A stretch of 64,000 nucleotides of DNA, taken from contig JAAWEK010000025.1 in assembly GCA_022794265.1 (NCBI GenBank), positions 1 through 64,000 of the forward strand, read 5' to 3'. Each line of letters starts with the position of its first letter. Position 1 is the first letter of the stretch. The stretch comes from Lachnospiraceae bacterium. Its GTDB lineage: Bacteria > Bacillota > Clostridia > Lachnospirales > Lachnospiraceae. The position numbers and the translations under genes are program-made. This document shows, piece by piece, positions 60,839 to 64,000 of this stretch. A model generated the notes under the pieces. The model was not told the origin of the DNA, did not search any database, and saw nothing but the letters and a program-made list of their open reading frames with translations.

Positions 60839-63379
60839 ATGGACAAGAAAGTAATAAAACTATTCAGGCGCAGTATAATAGGTACATTTATTATATGTAT
60901 AGCAGTGTTTGGCTTTACGACACTGTTCATGTCTTACAATACGGAAGAATCGATTGAAAAAATCAGTAATATATATATGTCTGAGATGAACCAGCAGATT
61001 CAGCAGAAGTTTCAGACAGTTATCAGTCTGCAGTTAGAGCAGGTAGAGGGAATTATAAAACGTGTGGAACCGGGGAAGGAAAGCTATAGTGAGGAAATGT
61101 TAGACGAACTGCGTATGGCTGCTGAAATCAGAAATTTTACTTTTCTGGCACTTTATTCCCAGGAAAGCGGTTTGGAAATAATTTATGGTGAAGATTTAAC
61201 AATTGTTGATAAAAACGGTTCGTTAAATGCAGATGGAAGCATTATCCTACAGGGTCAAAATTCTCAGAATGAAAAAATGCTGCTGCTGGGTAAAGAAGCG
61301 GCCTATCCGATGAAAAACGGCGAAACCAGTCTGGTTTTACTTGCAGGAATGAGTATGGAATATCTGAATCAGGCCCTGTTCTTATATGAAAATGATAATG
61401 TGCTGTATTCTCATATTATCAGCAGAGACGGAGACTTTGTAATCAGAAATGGAGCGGCATACAGAAATAATTATTTTGAGCGTATTGAAGCAACATTTGA
61501 AACATATAACGGTAAGACGGCAGCTGATTATGTAAAGGAACTGCGGGAGGCTATGGATGAAGGAGAAGCATATTATACGATTGCTTCCGTTGACGGTGTG
61601 GAGAGACATATTTATTGTTCTCCATTGGCTGGTAATTCGGCCTGGTATCTGATATCAATCATGCAAAATGGAATCATGAGCAAAACTATCAATGAACTGG
61701 ATTTTCTGCGAATTGTAATCATGATAGGATGTGGCGGAGCAATCTTTCTGGTAATGCTGATTATTTTTATAAAGTATTATCAGTTATCACAGCAGCAGAT
61801 TGTGGAACTTCAGAAAGCAAGAGAAGAAGCGGATAATGCCAATAAGGCAAAAAGTGAGTTTTTATCCAGTATGAGTCATGATATCCGAACTCCGATGAAT
61901 GCTATTATTGGTATGACTGAAATTGCACAGAAAAACATACAGGATTCGGAACGGGTAGAGGACTGTTTAAAGAAGGTTCATTTATCAAGCAAGCATCTAC
62001 TGGGACTGATTAATGATGTATTGGATGTATCTAAAATTGAGAGTGGAAAAATGACACTGAATATTATTCCAATGTCTTTGCGGAACGCTATGGATGATAT
62101 TGTAAATATAATGCAACCACAGGTGAAAGCCAGAAATCAGCACTTTGATATTTTTATTCAGAAAATCGTATCAGAGAATATATACTGTGATAGTGTGCGT
62201 TTGAATCAGGTACTTTTGAACCTTTTGTCCAATGCGGTTAAATTCACGCCAGAGGGAGGACGGATTGATGTTTACGTGGAACAGGAGTCCTCGCCTATGG
62301 GAGATGGATATGTGCGTACCCATTTCAGTGTAATAGATACAGGAATTGGTATGTCACCAGAGTTTCAGAAAAAAATCTGGAATACATTCTCCCGGGAAGA
62401 AACAGAGCAGGTACGGCATACTACCGGAACCGGACTGGGAACCACAATCATTAAGAGAATTATAGAACTTATGGGTGGAACCATTGAAATGGAAAGTGAA
62501 CAGGGGAAAGGTACTACATTTCATGTCATTCTTGATTTTAAGATAGCGGATATTAATGAAGATGATATGAAGCTGCCGAACTGGAATGTACTGGTGGTGG
62601 ATGATAATGAACAGTTATGCATTAGTGCGGCAGCCAATCTGGAAGAGCTGGGTGTACATACGGAATGGACCACTGATGGCAGAGAAGCAGTGAAGATGAT
62701 TGAAGAACATCACAATAGGAAGGAAGATTATTACTTTGTTCTGATTGACTGGAAGATGCCGAATATGGACGGTATGCAGACCATACATGAAATTCGGAAC
62801 CGTGTAGGAAACGATATTCCAATATTTCTGATTTCCGCATATGATTGGAGTGATATCGTAGATGAAGCCAATACCATGGAAATAGAAGGCTTTATATCCA
62901 AGCCGCTCTTTAAATCTACATTATATGAACATTTAAAGCAATTTGTAGACGGATATTGTGAGGAAACAGAAAAAGTCAAAACTGAAAGTATAGATTTTAC
63001 CGGAAAACGTATTTTGTTAGCTGAAGATATAGATATAAACTGGGAAGTTGCGTTTGAAATTCTTTCCTCTGTGGGACTGGAACTGGAACGCGCGGTGAAC
63101 GGTAAGGAATGTCTGGAAATCTTTGAAAGTTCTGAAGTGGGCTTTTATGATGCAATTTTAATGGATATCCGAATGCCGGTTATGGATGGCTATGCTGCTG
63201 CCAAAGCGATACGGGAATTGAATCGTGCGGATCACGGGTTGCCGATTATTGCAATGACTGCTGATGCTTTTTCCGATGATGCAAGACATTGTCTGGAAAG
63301 TGGTATGGATGCACATATTCCAAAGCCATTGGATGTAAGGGAATGTATGCGTGTACTAAAGAAATATTTATATGAATAG
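60839..63379 (+). CDS. Membrane hybrid histidine kinase with two receiver domains
   Basis: The 846-residue kinase has a transmembrane helix (about 11-32), an extracellular sensor region of about 250 residues (probably Cache-like) and a second helix (about 286-310). The HisKA motif is SSMSHDIRTPMNAI (about residue 344), and the HATPase domain (NLLSNAVKF, DTGIGM, GTGLGTTI) comes next. Two receivers end the protein: the first (about 580-700) has the acceptor in LIDWKMPNMDG, the second (about 718-840) in LMDIRMPVMDG. The ligand is unknown. GGAGAGAT precedes ATG 60839. With the Hpt gene upstream it forms a complete phosphorelay. A terminator follows at 63400. Confidence 0.93.
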   Translation: MDKKVIKLFRRSIIGTFIICIAVFGFTTLFMSYNTEESIEKISNIYMSEMNQQIQQKFQTVISLQLEQVEGIIKRVEPGKESYSEEMLDELRMAAEIRNFTFLALYSQESGLEIIYGEDLTIVDKNGSLNADGSIILQGQNSQNEKMLLLGKEAAYPMKNGETSLVLLAGMSMEYLNQALFLYENDNVLYSHIISRDGDFVIRNGAAYRNNYFERIEATFETYNGKTAADYVKELREAMDEGEAYYTIASVDGVERHIYCSPLAGNSAWYLISIMQNGIMSKTINELDFLRIVIMIGCGGAIFLVMLIIFIKYYQLSQQQIVELQKAREEADNANKAKSEFLSSMSHDIRTPMNAIIGMTEIAQKNIQDSERVEDCLKKVHLSSKHLLGLINDVLDVSKIESGKMTLNIIPMSLRNAMDDIVNIMQPQVKARNQHFDIFIQKIVSENIYCDSVRLNQVLLNLLSNAVKFTPEGGRIDVYVEQESSPMGDGYVRTHFSVIDTGIGMSPEFQKKIWNTFSREETEQVRHTTGTGLGTTIIKRIIELMGGTIEMESEQGKGTTFHVILDFKIADINEDDMKLPNWNVLVVDDNEQLCISAAANLEELGVHTEWTTDGREAVKMIEEHHNRKEDYYFVLIDWKMPNMDGMQTIHEIRNRVGNDIPIFLISAYDWSDIVDEANTMEIEGFISKPLFKSTLYEHLKQFVDGYCEETEKVKTESIDFTGKRILLAEDIDINWEVAFEILSSVGLELERAVNGKECLEIFESSEVGFYDAILMDIRMPVMDGYAAAKAIRELNRADHGLPIIAMTADAFSDDARHCLESGMDAHIPKPLDVRECMRVLKKYLYE

Positions 63380-63399
63380 TTTTAGAATAAATTGATTTG

Positions 63400-63434
63400 G
63401 AGGGTGGGATAGATATGAATCCCCCCTCTTTTTT
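63400..63434 (+). terminator. Terminator of the hybrid kinase gene
   Basis: GAGGGTGGGAT (63400-63410, one bulged T) pairs with ATCCCCCCTC (63419-63428), followed by T6. Confidence 0.85.
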
Positions 63435-63466
63435 GGTATAAAATTAAAAAGAAGGGGGAGAAAAGT

Positions 63467-63625
63467 ATGAAAAATCCCCTGAAAAGTAGGTTGTTTTACA
63501 GACAAAGTCGATTTATGTTGAGTATTATACTTTTATATGATAGGATTAATTACAGAGTTAAAGATGTTATGAAATATAGCAGAATGTTGGTTGTTTTCGA
63601 GTGGCTGTGTTATGTGAACTGTTAA
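63467..63625 (+). CDS. Possible small ORF of 52 residues, unknown
   Basis: ATG 63467 is preceded at six bases by GAAGGGGGAG, a very strong RBS, and the frame runs 52 codons to TAA 63623. The peptide is basic and aromatic-rich, with a short hydrophobic stretch (MLSIILLY). I recognise no family, and no clear promoter is seen between it and the terminator at 63400. It may be a real small protein or chance. It occupies most of the 358-base gap before asnA. Confidence 0.35.
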   Translation: MKNPLKSRLFYRQSRFMLSIILLYDRINYRVKDVMKYSRMLVVFEWLCYVNC

Positions 63626-63698
63626 GTGGAAAATGTTTAAGAACGTCGGAGGGGAGCGGATAAAAGGGTTGTGGAAGGAAGAGTATTTTACATATGAA

Positions 63699-63739
63699 AC
63701 AGGCGGCTGTGCACATAATTGCATAACCGCCTGTTTTTT
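63699..63739 (+). terminator. Terminator between the small ORF and asnA
   Basis: ACAGGCGG (63699-63706) pairs with CCGCCTGT (63727-63734), with TGCA-type pairing inside, then T6 on the + strand. The minus strand has a shorter T-run, so it may work in both directions for the convergent asnA. Confidence 0.75.
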
Positions 63740-64000
63740 ATAATAAAGTTATTCCATGCTGCGCTGCGTTTTCTGTAATATCTTCCGGCCATATGGAAGC
63801 CTGAACTTCTCCGATATGAGCTTTTCGAAGATAAAACATACAGATTCGTGACTGGCCGATTCCACCGCCAATGGTATAAGGCAGATTCTGGTCTAAAATG
63901 GACTTTTGGAACGGCAGTTCTGCCCTTTCCGTACAACCGGCTTTTTCCAGCTGCTCAGTCAGAGATGTTTCATCTACCCGGATACCCATGGAAGAAAGCT
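63738..64000 (-). CDS. asnA: Aspartate-ammonia ligase, C-terminal part (runs off the window)
   Basis: AsnA makes asparagine from aspartate, ammonia and ATP. The visible 87 residues match its C-terminus: [57 protein letters not shown] and SIWPEDI. The frame remains open to the window edge (preceding residues LSSM), so the gene continues beyond 64000 and the ATG at 63989 is internal. The class II synthetase motif 3 arginine is in [11 protein letters not shown]. It is convergent with the signalling cluster. Confidence 0.9.
   Translation of the reverse strand, partial: LSSMGIRVDETSLTEQLEKAGCTERAELPFQKSILDQNLPYTIGGGIGQSRICMFYLRKAHIGEVQASIWPEDITENAAQHGITLL

Noticed and set aside
1-64000. CRISPR array or prophage
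   Set aside because: No regularly spaced direct repeats, cas genes, integrase, terminase or phage structural genes were seen.

Overview
The window reads as a chromosomal segment of an anaerobic Gram-positive Firmicute, most likely a Lachnospiraceae (Clostridium cluster XIVa) member. Supporting signs are the moderate-to-low GC content, strong purine-rich ribosome binding sites, frequent GTG/TTG starts, rubrerythrin, a PyrK-dependent dihydroorotate dehydrogenase, YtrA-type GntR next to clpC, and a short 'endosialidase'-type protein known mainly from that family. The species cannot be fixed from sequence reading alone.

Layout. 0-9.6 kb: the 3' end of a group II intron, a lipid kinase, sigma-A (rpoD), both glutamate synthase subunits and signal peptidase I. 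9.6-15.7 kb: a double-GNAT acetyltransferase, oligoendopeptidase F, a nitroreductase-like protein, tRNA-Gly(GCC), a DegV protein and a nuclease toxin fused in frame to its YezG-like immunity protein. 15.8-21.6 kb: HPr and enzyme I of the PTS, a Cys-rich redox protein, rubrerythrin, prolyl-tRNA synthetase and a membrane protein. 21.7-29.4 kb: a degenerate HD-GYP protein, the pyrimidine genes pyrC-F-K-D-E, small membrane proteins, a VanZ-like protein and an HD hydrolase. 29.5-37.1 kb: purE-M-N-D, followed by a secreted dockerin-bearing glucosaminidase and a membrane-anchored cohesin protein. 37.1-42.1 kb: GntR regulator, clpC, a small conserved protein and radA.

42.1-47.7 kb is an accessory island. 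It holds decayed IS3-family transposases, a broken CD3324-type gene, a truncated C45 acyltransferase-like gene, an AT-rich SIR2-STAND NTPase that looks like a single-gene phage-defence system, and an orphan SUKH-type immunity protein. 47.7-50.1 kb has a GH13 amylase-like enzyme and a second DegV protein. 50.1-63.4 kb is a dense chemosensory/two-component cluster: two receiver-HD-GYP proteins (one with a ruined HD site), a PAS histidine kinase, CheR, CheB, a CheY-like receiver, CheA, CheW, an MCP with almost no ectodomain, a lone Hpt protein and a hybrid kinase with two receivers. No flagellar genes are seen. The window ends inside asnA.

The strongest candidates for something undescribed are the adjacent dockerin-hydrolase/cohesin-anchor pair, the single-ORF toxin-immunity fusion with an internal start for the immunity half, the SIR2-STAND gene beside IS debris, and a shared leader element with short uORFs in front of purM and the cohesin gene.
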